A DNA stretch of 64,000 nt from Triplophysa rosa (taxonomy: Eukaryota > Chordata > Actinopteri > Cypriniformes > Nemacheilidae), in the NCBI RefSeq assembly GCF_024868665.1, contig NC_079904.1, positions 22,055,784 through 22,119,783 of the forward strand. Reading direction: 5' to 3'. Below the pieces are notes generated by a model that searched no databases, was not told the origin of the DNA, and worked only from the letters and a program-made list of their open reading frames with translations. Made by a program: the position numbers and the translations under genes. The first letter of the stretch is position 1. The number at the start of each line of letters is the position of its first letter. This document shows positions 1 to 27,482 of this stretch, one piece after another.

Positions 1-735
1 CAAATGTCAACCTTAAGATGAAAAAAATCTAGATTTTCATTATACTGACAGTTCAGAATTCAATATTTGGTGGTTTAAATACCCATGTGAAGTCTCTCTT
101 AAAGTTTTTAAAGCCTTTTTTGTGTGTGTTTTTAAAGCAGAGTTTTTTTAAAGTCAGGTAAGTGAATGGTCACTTTAATATGCAGTATTGGTCATGAATA
201 CATTCTCTGAGAATTCAGATTTCACTGAAAATGTCACATCCATAACGCTGGAAATGCTCTTCGAGACATTCTTCTCATATTGGGTCAATATATCAGTAAT
301 TCGTCAATAATGATAAAAATCTATTTTGTAGATTGACTTTATACACAAACGGTTATGTTGATATTATGACTAATAATTAGTTGCTTTTTATAAAATCGTT
401 TAAACGCACGTTTTTACAAGCGGTTTTAGAATTTAAAAAAATGTATATGTTTTATAGAATTTGAGATATTCAGTATTGGGCTAAAAGGCTGAAAGATCAA
501 TGGGTCATATGGTGCGCGGTAAAAGCCCATCACAGGTTGTGAGTGCTGTGCTTGCAGCCATGATTAAAGCATGATGATTATGTTTAGCCTCTGTCAGCTG
601 ACCATGATCTGGGAGGGGTCCACAAAGACATCAGGTCACAGTGTCACAGATAAACTGCGCTTTTAAATGTATTTCATGTCATATCACAGAGCATTTACAA
701 GTGGCGCTCATTTACTACCTCTATTCATCACTCAC

Positions 736-4681
<3,946 letters not shown>

Positions 4682-5065
4682 TCAAATGAAAAGGGAACAC
4701 TGGCTGTGTAAACTCAACTGCTTGAAGTCCTTAATGCAGTAATATTGACCACACAGGACAAATTATTTAATTCTTGTGCAGGGCTGCAACAAACATACAA
4801 TCGACAAACAGTTATGCGTTCTTTTTATGTGAAACTCAGTTTGTGGATATGTTTACAAAATGGATGCTTAAACCAGTGCATCTTTGCTGACAGTTTTAAA
4901 CTCATTAATAGACATGAAGTCTAGACATATAGAAACACTGGGATTTTTAGTTACAACTTCTGATTTTAAAATGTTTTACTAAATGCTGAAATTAACATGA
5001 ACTAAGATTAATAAAGAAGTAGAAGTATTATTAATTCTTAGTTCATGTTAACTAATGCATTAGCT

Positions 5066-5310
5066 CAATAGTTCTCCAACTGGGGGCCGTGGCCCCCTGG
5101 GGGGGGCTCAAGATGGATCCAGGGGGGCACAGATTTTGTGGTGCCATCAAACCAACCAAAAGAACTGACGTTTTAGCATTGTATAACTGAATATGTTATT
5201 GGTTTAATTAACATTTTAAGTTTAAGATTATAAGTCTCTATTTGGGGGGCTTCAAAGCGATGCACCCTACACAAAGGTGGCCTTGCAACGAAAAAGCTTG
5301 AGAACCAGTG
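5066..5310. mobile_element. hAT-like miniature element fragment
   Basis: Ends CAATAGTTCTCCAACTGGGG and CTTGAGAACCAGTG resemble the widespread hAT terminal motif (CAGTGGTTCTCAAACT). No clear 8-bp target duplication was found, so the copy is old or truncated. Confidence 0.5.
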
Positions 5311-7760
5311 TATATAATGTTAACAAGTACAGCATTATTTCAATGTGCATATTCATATACATTTGTCGCACTATGTATTTCATAGTGTGTGGGGATTTTG
5401 AAATAAGGGGGTAGTTCTGTTTTCTGGATGTGATGCAGCAGGTCATATACAATATAATTTATATGAGCTTTGCTGTTAAGAGGCTTACAGACATTGAAAG
5501 CATATTTGTTTTTGGAAATACTGTATGTGGTATCGCAATATGGCCACAACGTCTACATACTGTAAAACACTTTCGAAACCGGTTTGCATGGCCCCTATTA
5601 AAACCAAATGCTCTTCTTAGCCTAATAATTTGAACGAATAGGCCTACGTTCTCAAAAATATGAAAATGCCGATCATATACATATTACTTGAGCTCCTGTC
5701 AATAAGGGAAACGCGTAATTGAGAAGACGACGTAAAAATGAATCACTGACGCCATTCTCGCGCAATCCGTTATTTCACTGTTCTATGGCAACAACACCGA
5801 ACGCAGGTGGGATGTGTATGTTATGCGTAACATTCCTAAAAATACCCTTGCATTAAGTCGGGCCTATACAGCTGGTCCATACCTCCATGATCATCACCAT
5901 TAGCGACACAGATCTGAGCAGAAATGATTTGGTGAGGCAGCGCGAGCTGCTGTCGCGCAGATACATATTTGACATATCATATATACAGTACATCACACAT
6001 TAATGTGACATCAGCCTACACGATGAAAACCAAATAGGCTGAAAAAAAGAAACGTTCACATATTGATCAGAGAGGCTGAGACATCACATCAATGATTCGT
6101 CTCATTCATTATCACAGTATTATACGTGCGCGGATCAATATCATACAGCTTATTGCTACATTGCTTTATATCACAACCATTTTCTGCTACATTTTACAGT
6201 CTTAAATAGACGAAATGCTGCAATCTGGCCTCGCACTGTCTCTAGCTACACCCCAGCTGCCTGATGATGCTAAACATCCTCCGACTTACCCACCTACAAC
6301 ACTCCAGATGCGCTGGTCTGCCGTAGAGAAACAAATGGTGGCACCATCGGCGTCTTCCTCTTGCTTTTCAGCATATGCTGGTATTCTGTTAAATATCCAG
6401 TTAAATGCCCTTGGTTGTCATGAGTGTCGTGGTTTCACGTAGACAACACCCTCTTCGGCATCTGCGTCCAGCGCCACCAGTAGACATGTGTACGTACAGC
6501 AGGTTACTGCATCACAACCGAGCAAGCAGCGTCTGCCAACGTTCTGCCTCGTTTTGTTCAATCCAGAGATTATACCCTTATTTTATTGTTATGCTTCTTT
6601 ATGTTTAATTTGGAAAGAGGTACATAGTTGCATTAATGACATGCATAACATACAGGTTTAAAAAAGCTATTTTACATTAAAAGTATATAATACATACACA
6701 AATTACACGTATGTTTAATTTCAGCAACATGTGTAGCATTTCGTTGTTTTTGAATGTATCTAACAAGCTGAAATATGCAGTGGGTTAAACTATTTTTTAA
6801 GGTTAAACTCGTAAATAGGCTATATTACTAACGCCAATGACGTCATCAGTATGCGTGCTTTTTATTTAGGCTATTTGCTGAACCTATAGAGGCATCTACT
6901 GAAAAAAATGTTAAGGCAACAACATTAACAAACATTCAACATTGTTGGATTATGTAATGCGGGAAATATTGTTAATGCGCATTAAAAACCAGTATACACA
7001 ACTCCTTATTAAAATAATAGCCATCCACTGTACATACTCATCTGATTAGCCTACTAATGTTTTAAAATGATTTTATATTCACTATATAAATGAATAACAT
7101 TGCTTAATTTGTGCTTTAATGTATGAACTTTTTGCATTGTTTAGCATGACATCGTGCACATTTTTTCTTCTAAAAGTAAGAGATGACAACAATAAACATA
7201 ATACAATGTGGTCTCCAATTAAAAAAAATGTTTATTTCTTTTTTGTGTGTGTGTGTTTTGTACATTGTATTTTGTCTCTCAGCCAGCCGTCTGCTAAGAC
7301 GTACATTATGAAAATAACTTAATTGTGGAAAATTCCCTTCAAAACCAGCTCTGGTAATTTGAGTATGGGGTGTATCAATACAAAAGGCATAAATTTAACA
7401 TGAATTAGAAAACATATATAAAATATAAAAGCAAAGTAGAAAAATAAAAGTAATACGTATAGACCAGCAACTTACATTCAATATTGTGTTTGGGTCATGA
7501 AATGTCTATTTTTTTAGGCAAAATGCAGAAAGTTTCAAATGTTCATATCGTATTATGATACAACTTATTAAATATGTATTTGCAGAGGCCTGCACACATT
7601 GACAAATAATAACTGTTAAACATAAAACAATTTAACTTGCAGCTTATTCAATTGATAAGTTTAAAACTTGCCAAATGTCTTAATATAGAACTGCGGTACC
7701 ATTTTCAATAAAGGACGTTGGAATTTTTGTTCTTTCACTGAAAAAAACAACAAATAAAAA

Positions 7761-7935
7761 ACTTAAGTTAAAAAGCTTTATTAATTTTTTAAGTTAAATC
7801 AAATTAGCTTTATGAGTCAGTTGAACTTAATTATATTGAACTGACCTAAAAATACAAGTGGATTTTTTGGGTCAGTTCAATATAATTAAGTTCAACTGAC
7901 TCATAAAGCTAATTTGATTAACTTCAAAACTTAAG
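7761..7935. repeat. Palindromic miniature element with 50-bp hairpin arms
   Basis: The left arm 7797-7846 and the right arm ending at about 7919 are complementary without a mismatch over about 50 bases (arm begins AATCAAATTAGCTTTATGAG), with a loop of roughly 22 bases. Outer ends ACTTAAGTT and AACTTAAG extend the inverted repeat imperfectly. There is no coding frame. Confidence 0.8.
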
Positions 7936-9139
7936 GCAGCTGAAATTGGTGACAGTGTTCACAATTCTTGTTCAAATTCATTAAAAACCTTAAAATTTTA
8001 CTAAATGTAAGGAAAGTTCTAATGATTATACATGGATTGTTTTGGCAATCTTTAGACATTGTCTGCTTGTATCAACATATTCTCATAAATAGTCAATGTA
8101 CTTTAATTTCCTGTCAATCCCAATTGTGTAAAAATGAAGTGTGGCTTTTATTTAATTGACAGTAAATATCTTTTACAAATTGCATGGACATAAAAAAGAA
8201 TGTTGTCAAATAGTGTCTGGTTTTTAAAACCAGTTATGCTTTTTTATTTTGATTGAAATTTTGTTCTGTATATTTGATTCGAATTTCAGTTCATGGCTGA
8301 AAGTTCATGCGAATAGTGCAGCCCTTAATGCCGCAATGTTTCAAGGCATCAATACTGCTCAGCACTACAGAATTTCTACATGGATCAAAAAGATCTGCAT
8401 TAGAAAAATGTGAGTAGGCAATATTCTGGAACATGTACTGAATATGCTTAGAAAATGATTAAATGTACAAATGGAATTAAAATCCTTTTAAAATAAAATC
8501 TAATCATCTGAAAACGCATTTTACAAACAAAAGTATTTCAGATGCCATAACAGTCTCCTCATTCCTCATCAAACCTGACAGTTTACAAGTACCACTTGGT
8601 TTTTATTGTAAATCGTACTGTAAATCATAGTTTCTTTGGTATACAGGTAATGTCATGTCCTTACAGGACACAAACAGTGAACCTCTACATTAAGTCATAC
8701 TTAAGGACCGCATTTTAAAGTAAAAACTGAACAGGTTTGGTGCAGGTAGAGATGCAAGTAAATGTAACCAAGTGTTCATTCTCTCCATCTGACCTCTCCA
8801 GGTATCCTGGTGTCAGAAATGTACCCAATTATTGTTTTAGAAGTGTGACATTCATAATGCACAATATCTACTGTACATAAAGGAGCGTGTATATGAATTC
8901 AATTATAAATATCGATGTATTACTTATAGAGAAGTTCGAGGAAACAGGAACCAATACTGTCCTAAACCAAGCCTGCTAATCTGCAATGCTCGATGCTTGA
9001 TAAAATCAAATTAGACCACCGCTGCTAACATTGTGAATCCCGAAAAGAGGTAAACGAAGAGGGTACAGCGATGGCTGTGGATAAATGATCAGCAGTGCCT
9101 TACAGGAGAAGTGTGCACTTGTGCTTTAAAGAGTTTTCG

Positions 9140-20260
<11,121 letters not shown>

Positions 20261-20338
20261 TGTGGCCAGACAGAACCTGGAGCTGAAGGTGGGAACTTCT
20301 TGATGTCTTCAGTCTGGACATTCAGCAGGACTGGTGGC
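20261..20338 (-). other. akt1: akt1 5' UTR part of the first coding exon
   Basis: Immediately upstream of the akt1 ATG the minus strand continues without an intron to an acceptor TTTCATACAG at 20339-20340, so the start codon lies in an exon with about 78 bases of 5' UTR and at least one more non-coding exon lies upstream. Confidence 0.6.
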
Positions 20339-20428
20339 CTGTATGAAACAGAAGACAACAGTCAAACAAACAACAATCCCAACTTCATTTTTGTGGCTTG
20401 CACGAAAAAGATCTTGAAAGATTCACAT

Positions 20429-20758
20429 TAGGGGTGTCACAATATACCGATATTGACAAAAAACATGATATTAAAATCCACGATTATTATTATAGAGTTA
20501 ATTCTACTCATATTGTAATATGGTAAAATCTTCAGCAACCATTCAAAATATTGCTTTAAGAGTCACAATGGTTACAAACTCTCTCTGCCTCCATAAATTT
20601 GTACTCTAAGTTTGATTCATTGACCAAAACACAAAATAAACTAAAGTTGAATTTTACTGATGGCATTATTTATGTCTTTTTAAAAAACACTGCAAAAATG
20701 ATCGCAATTATATTGTTATCATAAATTCTTAACCAAATCTGATATTGTGACAGCCCTA
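20429..20758. mobile_element. hAT-type miniature element with intact target duplication
   Basis: Starts TAGGGGTGTCACAATAT and ends ATATTGTGACAGCCCTA. It is flanked by the exact 8-bp direct repeat ATTCACAT (20421-20428 and 20759-20766), the length typical of hAT elements. No coding frame; 330 bp; in the akt1 5' UTR intron. Confidence 0.85.
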
Positions 20759-20947
20759 ATTCACATCAATCATCTGTTGTAATCAAATAATTGCCAGAAA
20801 TTAAGCATCTGCAGTTGGCCCCCATTAAAAGACAATATGAAAAAGACAATTTTTACCCAACGTTGGGCATTTTTTAAAGTGCTCAAACAAAAAAGCACAG
20901 TTGTATTTCATATCACTGGTGTCCATCTGATACCTTGTATCCCCATA

Positions 20948-21536
20948 TGTGATCCTGGACAACAAATCCAGTTTTATGGGTCAATTGTGATATCATATAC
21001 ATCATCTGAAACAAAGCTGAATAAATAAGCTTTCCATTCATGTATGGTTTGTTAAGACTGGACAATATTTGGCCGAGATACAACTGTTAGAAACTCTGGA
21101 ATCTGAGGGTGCAAAAAAATCGCCTTTAAAGTTGTCCATCAGTGGCGCTGTTGCAGGCTGTTGCTAAGAAGAAACATGTTTGTTTTTATGCTCTCTATTG
21201 GCTTACCACTGTAATGACGTTGTGGAGAGTAGATGAACCCTAAAGCTGAAATTCTAAGCTTTACATAGATACCAAACTTGAGTGGGTAATTCCCAAAGAG
21301 CGGGCAGCAGCGAGTGAAGTTTGTAGGCGTGTTTTCGGCCATTTTTGTTAGCGATTTAGCTGCATACAATCACAGAAATAAAGTTTTGATATATTTACGG
21401 TAGGAAATTTACAAAATATCTTAATAGAACATGATTATAATCACACTATAATTTTGACCCATACAATGTTTTATTGGCTTTTGACAAAAATATTCCCGTG
21501 TTATACTTAAGACTGGTTTGGTGGTCCAGTGTCACA
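20948..21536. mobile_element. TGTGACCCTGGACCAC-type element, copy 1
   Basis: Ends TGTGATCCTGGACAACAAA and GGTGGTCCAGTGTCACA form a terminal inverted repeat. The interior (GCTAAGAAGAAAC, GAGCGGGCAGCAGCGAGTGA) recurs in the copy at 33779-34283, so both belong to one fish element family. Non-coding. Confidence 0.7.
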
Positions 21537-22406
21537 TATTTTTCATTGTGCAATAAATCACTACTATAAGTCACCCTTTATGATTTTCAATGGGTTTTGC
21601 AAATATATAAACAATAAAAAGTATTAAAAGTGCTTGTCAACTTTGACAACACAGTCTTTAATCATTTAAAAAGTACAGGGGTTTTTCCGTTTCCTGAAAA
21701 ACAGCAAATTTGGACATCCAAGGTTTTGGAAGGACAGTGAATATATGTCCTAATGAGTTACGCTCCTGTCATATTTAAATCGCAATAGCAGTTACTCATC
21801 TGCTATTTCACTTTCTCTCTGTCACGTATGAAGCCTAGCAAAATTAAAATAAAATCATGTTTGCCTTTGCATTTGTGTTGGCGTGGCATTATACTATGGC
21901 ACATGTTTGCATTTTAATATCTGATAACTAAAATTCTGCCACTAAAAACACCCACTCACCAGTGACTATCTTCCAGAATCCCACCTGCACCCCGACTCCA
22001 CCTATCCAGTTTTCTCAATTATGCCTACAAGATTTCATTTAGTTAGATCTGAAGTGGAGTTAAATTTGTTAACCCGAACTTGTAAAGCTAGTTATAAACA
22101 GTGGCCTGAACATCAATGCACCAGCATAGATAACATAACGCAACATACAGTTCTGTATGCTGGTGAGCAGCAGTCTTTTCAAAAATGTTCAGCCCGTTCA
22201 AAAATGACGTATCCAAATGTTGCATTGCAGTTTTAATCAACTAAAAAGCACAACAGTTTTATAATAAGCTGAGTAAAGTTTCTGAGGTCTGTCAATAGAA
22301 ACCTGCGCCCTTGATGCACCCCACAGCTATGTAGCCTCTGGCTGCTTGGAATGCGGTTAGAACGACTGGCGTTCCCCAGCTTTGGAACCGTCTGGAACAA
22401 CCTTAC

Positions 22407-22990
22407 GTGACCCTCCCCTCCCCCTGCCTTCTGCAACGAAAATCAGCTCCTCTGAAACGCAGGTATTCCTCTGACACAAACACACACATGCTAGCACAAA
22501 GCAAACCGTCACCGAGACTGCCGAGCAAAAAGACAGCGAAGCGAAAGAAAAGCTAGCCGACATGCAACGAGAACACACACTGAAGAATCACTTACTCACA
22601 ACGATGTCAAGAAAATACCAGACCCAGACACTAATACCTCCTATCTCTCTGTCTGTCTGTCACACACACAAAGTCTCACACACGCCAGGAAAGTCTCATG
22701 TGCGTAGAATTGACTGTCAACCTCTAGTGCTGCCACTGCAACCCGTCTCTGAGCACGGCCCCTCCCAAAAGCCACCATGCTGCGGGAGAAAGAGAGGGAG
22801 TAAAAAAGAAAAGTGGGCGGGCGGCCAAGCTTGTGCTCACTGCAGCACTCCATATGAACTCAATGGCCTCACAGAGGGTCACGTGGCATGGATGAAGCGA
22901 GACAGAGAGAGAAAGAGGCCCCCGGGGAGGCCACTGAGGCCACCCGTCTCATTCAACATTTCATACGTGCTCGTGGCTTCAGGATAGGAA
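22407..22990 (-). promoter_or_regulatory. akt1: Putative akt1 first exon and promoter
   Basis: GC- and CpG-richer than its surroundings. On the minus strand a strong donor (GTCAC|GTAAGG, plus-strand 22401-22406) could end a non-coding first exon that would splice to the acceptor at 20340. Open frames across 22562-22987 on both strands are low-complexity and not considered coding. The transcription start was not located. Confidence 0.4.
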
Positions 22991-23079
22991 GCGTGCGAGG
23001 AAAACACGTAACACATAAGGCAGAATATAAGAACGCAATTAATGTGTGAATTAATGGGCATGATCTACTGTACCAGATC

Positions 23080-23340
23080 AAAGGCAAGGCAAGGCGAAAT
23101 TGATTTCTATAGCACGTTTAAAACAGCTGACCAAAGTGCTGTACAATAAAACATCGGTTCGCAGACAAAATTACACAGAAATACAGAAAATGAAACACAG
23201 TACACATACAATGATAACAGATTAAAAAGCTAAAGAGAAAAAGTACGTTTTAAGATGAGATTTAAATCTTCCAATATCCGGAGACAGCCTGATATAAGCT
23301 GCTAGGTCATTCCACAATCGGGGGAATCAAATGGAAAACT
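23080..23340 (-). mobile_element. LINE 3' end fragment (CR1/L2-like)
   Basis: The minus strand encodes WNDLAAYIRLSPDIGRFKSH followed by LKTYFFSLAF and a stop, the C-terminal signature of fish LINE reverse transcriptases (compare the LWNSLPGTIRGSDTLSQFNS end of the larger copy at 41.7 kb). The usual 3' tail follows (AAGGCAAGGCGAAATTGATT on the plus strand). Severely 5'-truncated. Confidence 0.7.
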
Positions 23341-24029
23341 GTTTTCCAAATACAACTTCTGAATTATTCTAGGCAAATAACACAACCCTGAATTACTGCT
23401 TTTAGACGGCTGTTTGTTTTTATGTTGGGTTTCTAGGCAACCGCTATCCCCTTGGTTGAGAACGGACCACCTTGAGAGAACAGCCAGATTTTTCAGTCCG
23501 AGGTTGAGAGGGTTTTCCTTTAAGAATTTCCCAAAAGGAGGACGGACGTGCTTTGTTCTCTCAACAACTTGAGACAGCCTTTGAACAATGAGTTCCAATT
23601 ACAGAAAAGATGCATGAATTTCACATGTAATCACATGGGTTTGAAATGGCATGGGGACTCACTTTCACTTTTTTCAAAGGATCAACTTTCCACATCGATA
23701 CTACATTTCTGAACTACATACCCGTGAACCCGGTATACCCCAAATCCGTTACCCCAGAGTGCCCCGAGCTTGCTGAAAGGGCTGTAGTAGCCTTGGCACT
23801 GGATTGTGCCTGGGGGGCCACCTCGCCCCTGGAATTTCCCCAAGTATTTTTTTGGGGGGGCAGTGTAGGGACGAAATGACCGTCCTGGGATACACGAACA
23901 TGGACATGAGGACCGATGGCCTTAGGAGACCTCGATACGCCGCAGTCGTGTTGGGTCTCTTTAGTCTCCTGGCCACGAACGCGGTGGACGTTCCCAGCTC
24001 CTCATTTCCTGGCTCCACCATCACTGCCA

Positions 24030-24215
24030 AGGCAGCCTTCAGCCTCTGCTTCTCCGATAAGAACTGGATGGCAACTGCAGCCGTCAGCCTTTGCTTCTCC
24101 GATAGGACCTTGACGGCCATAGCAGCCGTCAGCCTCTGCTTCTCTGATAAGACCTTGACAGCCACGGCAGCCGTCAGCCTCTGCTTCTCCGGCAACACCT
24201 TCACGGCCACGACGG
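24030..24215. repeat. 45-bp tandem repeat (minisatellite)
   Basis: Roughly four to five diverged units of 45 bp (GCCGTCAGCCTCTGCTTCTC then a variable second half). Because 45 is a multiple of three, several frames stay open on both strands with a 15-residue periodic peptide. Probably part of the internal region of the adjoining LTR element. Confidence 0.75.
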
Positions 24216-24443
24216 CCATGGTGGTTAGGCGCTACCCCAGACTCTGGCCTTCCGAGGTCCCGGCATTATCCTTGCTGCCCGAACCGCCGGATCCCCCTAG
24301 ACCTTCAGGCCGTGAGTCTCGTCCTGGAGGCTTCCTGTCCCATTCTATCCCATGTCCCCTGCACTAGCCTCCAGGATGCCCACCCCCCTCCCCAGTTGTT
24401 GCCTTGTGGGCGAGAGGTCACGCCTTCTGGGAGGGGAGAGTAC

Positions 24444-24911
24444 TGTAACGCTTCTGTCTGCCCCCTTGTGTTCTCAGTCAGTTTCCCCCTGTTTTACACC
24501 TTGGACTCCCTTTCATTGCACCTTTTTCCCCATGGACTTCATTCCCCATAATGCATTGCACTCCATCGCCCATCCTTGATTTCACCTGCACCTGACACAC
24601 ATTATCTGGACCCTATATATGTTTGCCTTTTCCCATTGTTCTTTGTCAAGCATTATTGTCCTGTGTTGTTTACTTCTTGTCGGTACCTGTCATCTGTGGA
24701 ATACTTACCTGTTTTCGGAATTACCTGTTTTGGAGACATGATTGGATTATCTGTGGAATTAAGTCTGTTTTTGAACGTTTTCTGAGGAACACTTACCTGT
24801 TTGATTTACCTGTTTTTTCTAGCCCCTTGTTTTCACTTTGACTCTCTCATTAAACACTTTTCCCTGGATTTCCGTGGTATGCTCGTCTATTTGACCCCTT
24901 CAATCGTGACA
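24444..24911 (+). mobile_element. LTR (probable 3' LTR) with polypurine tract
   Basis: A unit beginning TGTAACGC and ending CGTGACA follows a purine-rich tract (GGGAGGGGAGAG, about 24430-24441), as expected at the 3' LTR of a retrotransposon. A 5' LTR and recognisable pol genes were not found, so only the 3' end of the element, perhaps from about 23.7 kb, appears to remain. Confidence 0.55.
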
Positions 24912-27169
24912 GTTAGTAAAATAAACATTAGATTAACAATTAATAAATAATGTAAAAATATACCTCATTGTTTAGGATTGTTCAATTTAACTTTTAATAA
25001 AACAAAAAAAATGTAGGGCCTTATTATGGCAGTTTTTTCCTGTGGTATCGAAAATGGTATTTAATATCGATAGAAATTCCAGTATCGTGACAACACTATA
25101 TAGTGTTAAACTGAAAGAGGAAGTTCTTTTGGACTAGCTTTAGATCACCGTTATACGTCATCCAAAGTGGTCTATACGTAACTTTTTGAATTTTTTAATA
25201 ATTCAGTAATTGCAAAATATTTCTATATGCATATTGCTATCTGCACATTTGCGATATTTCGAAATATGTTGCACAGCCCTATTATTAATTAATTTAATGA
25301 CTATTAATATCGAACATCAAGCTGGTGATGTTTCTTAACATTTTGTCTACACAGAGCAAAAAAGAATTGCATTTTTCTGTCCTTTTTTGATTGACAGGAT
25401 ATATTTTTTAACTATCGGCCAATACCAATTACTGTCCGATATATCGGTGCATTTCTATTAATTATTATGATTATAATTTTTATTACGTTTTATATAAAAC
25501 ATCCACATGATTCTCAAAACTCACAACAGTTTTAATGTTAATTTGCCTTGAATTGCCTGTAAACATATTCATAAAAATAATATGCCTTTGAACATATAAA
25601 TGAACAGCACTAATTGACAATTTCAGTGAAATGCTTTAAATGTGTCAGTCCCGATTATGTGAAGAAGAATTAAGATCAGTTTACTGAACAAACATCGATT
25701 TGTTACAGTTCCCAAAATAAAAATTGTTGCATGATAAATGTTTGCATTTTCAATACTATTTTTAAATATTTGTGGTGTTTTCAAAAATGACGACAACAAA
25801 CTAAACAGCAGGCCAAACAACGCAATGCATTGAATGTAGTTTCATAATGAACTCGCTGACCTCGTTCTTGTCATCTGAACTAAACTCCTCTTCTTCAACA
25901 CTTCTGAACTCCCTATTGTAACGGATCGCTGTCCGTCATAAGATGAAGTTCTTGTTCATTTGGTTTGAGCTTTTACATCTCCGAACATCGTTTACGCTTT
26001 TTCTTAGTTCAGAACCCATGTTGAACATATGTTCATACCAGACCAGAACCCATAGGCTACTTTTCAAACGTAAATTCGTCGTTTGAAACGCAATGATATC
26101 TCAAAATACATATAGGCTATATGTGCATCATACCCCAACACTTCAGACGCGACTTTGGTTCATTAACTTCACTTCACAGAGTCCTCAGTCGTCTTATCGT
26201 GCATCCAATTTCCATCAATGTTGTCGGTGCTGCACGACACGTCCCGCTTCTATGATCCCTCTCTCCAGCCTGTCGTGTTCATCATCCTCCTGCTCGTTCA
26301 CATAGCTTTTCCTCCGCGCGTTCACGAGATTTCAGTGGGATGCTGTCAGAGGGCAATGAGTTGCGCATGTAAGTGACGTCAGGTTTCATTATACAGACCT
26401 ACACATTTCCTCGAAGATCTTATGTTGCATTGTAAAAAAGAACAACTTTGCAATCAGAGGATGCTGGTCACATTACTTAAGACAAAAAAAGCTGCACAAG
26501 TGCTAAAAACCTATTGATTATGAAAGACTTTTCAACTTAACTTTTCAGAACTACGAAATGTGATCCCAAAATATCAATAAATGTGCTTATGCATTATGTG
26601 TAGAATGTAGATCTCTTTGTTGTGTAAAATTTATACATCAGTGACAAAATTCAAGTTTCTAAAACAAACATACAACCAAACAAAAAATCTCATCTTAATT
26701 TATGACGATTAAAAATGAGCTAAAAAATAAGAACATTTTCAGAGCAGTTGTTTTGTATGTTGGTTTTCAGAACCTAGTCCAAAGAAATGAAAATAAGTGA
26801 ATTATTTTAACATTCTATTCTCAAACTGAAATTTTGGAAGCATTCTATTCTGTTTGGGCACTTTGTTGATTCAAGTTACGTGTTTCAGTTGTTATTAATT
26901 TATATGATGTGGGCTATCCATATTCATTTATTTCATTATTAAATAAATATGCTTGGATATTTTGCCTTTGTTTGTTACCTTTTACATTCTTGCTCAAGAA
27001 AACGATTCAAAATAAGGTGTTTGCTTAAACAGAAACTCACTTTGAGCATACTTGAGAAATATTCACTGAATGAAGTGTGGAGTAAAACACCATCTACACC
27101 TATAGATACCATTGGAAAACCCCTGTATGAAAGCCACTTGTTGTTTAAAGAGGAACCTTTTGCAACTCG

Positions 27170-27482
27170 CTAAATGTGTCTTCTGCACTTCATGATAAGA
27201 TGTTGGCCTAAGGGGTGTCCTAAGAATTGAAAACTATGTTTTCCCTTATACTTTGTATATACACCATGGCACTTAACTTCATACTGCTCGTCTGAACAGT
27301 AGTTACAAAAGCTACTCTTCAGGCTATTCAGAGAATACTGCTTCCCTGTCTCACGTATGCCCTTTTCATTGTTGAAAGTGAAATTACCATCTCCTGCCTC
27401 TTCAGGACAAGAGCTGATGGAATCAGTGCTGTGGTTAGAAACTAATGCCGAATGTTGTTTTGTTATGCACACAAATTCTACC
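27170..27482 (-). CDS. Unidentified open exon-like frame
   Basis: The minus strand has a polypyrimidine-like acceptor TTCTGATTTAG followed by about 100 open codons to a TAG stop. The product is Ser/Asn/Cys-rich and hydrophilic, with no repeats, transmembrane segment or motif I recognise. Composition looks more coding-like than the surrounding AT-rich DNA, and it could be the last exon of a small gene or the remnant of one. No matching upstream exon or polyadenylation signal was assigned. Not identified; may be fortuitous. Confidence 0.25.

Noticed and set aside
6215..6608. Short plus-strand frames near 6.2-6.6 kb as exons
   Set aside because: No splice sites, start context or recognisable motif.
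22562..22987. 141-codon plus-strand gene antisense to the akt1 5' region
   Set aside because: Low-complexity, no splice or family evidence, in a CpG-rich promoter-like stretch.
23749..24367. Overlapping 156- and 187-codon genes on both strands
   Set aside because: Both simply translate the 45-bp minisatellite and flanking LTR-element DNA.
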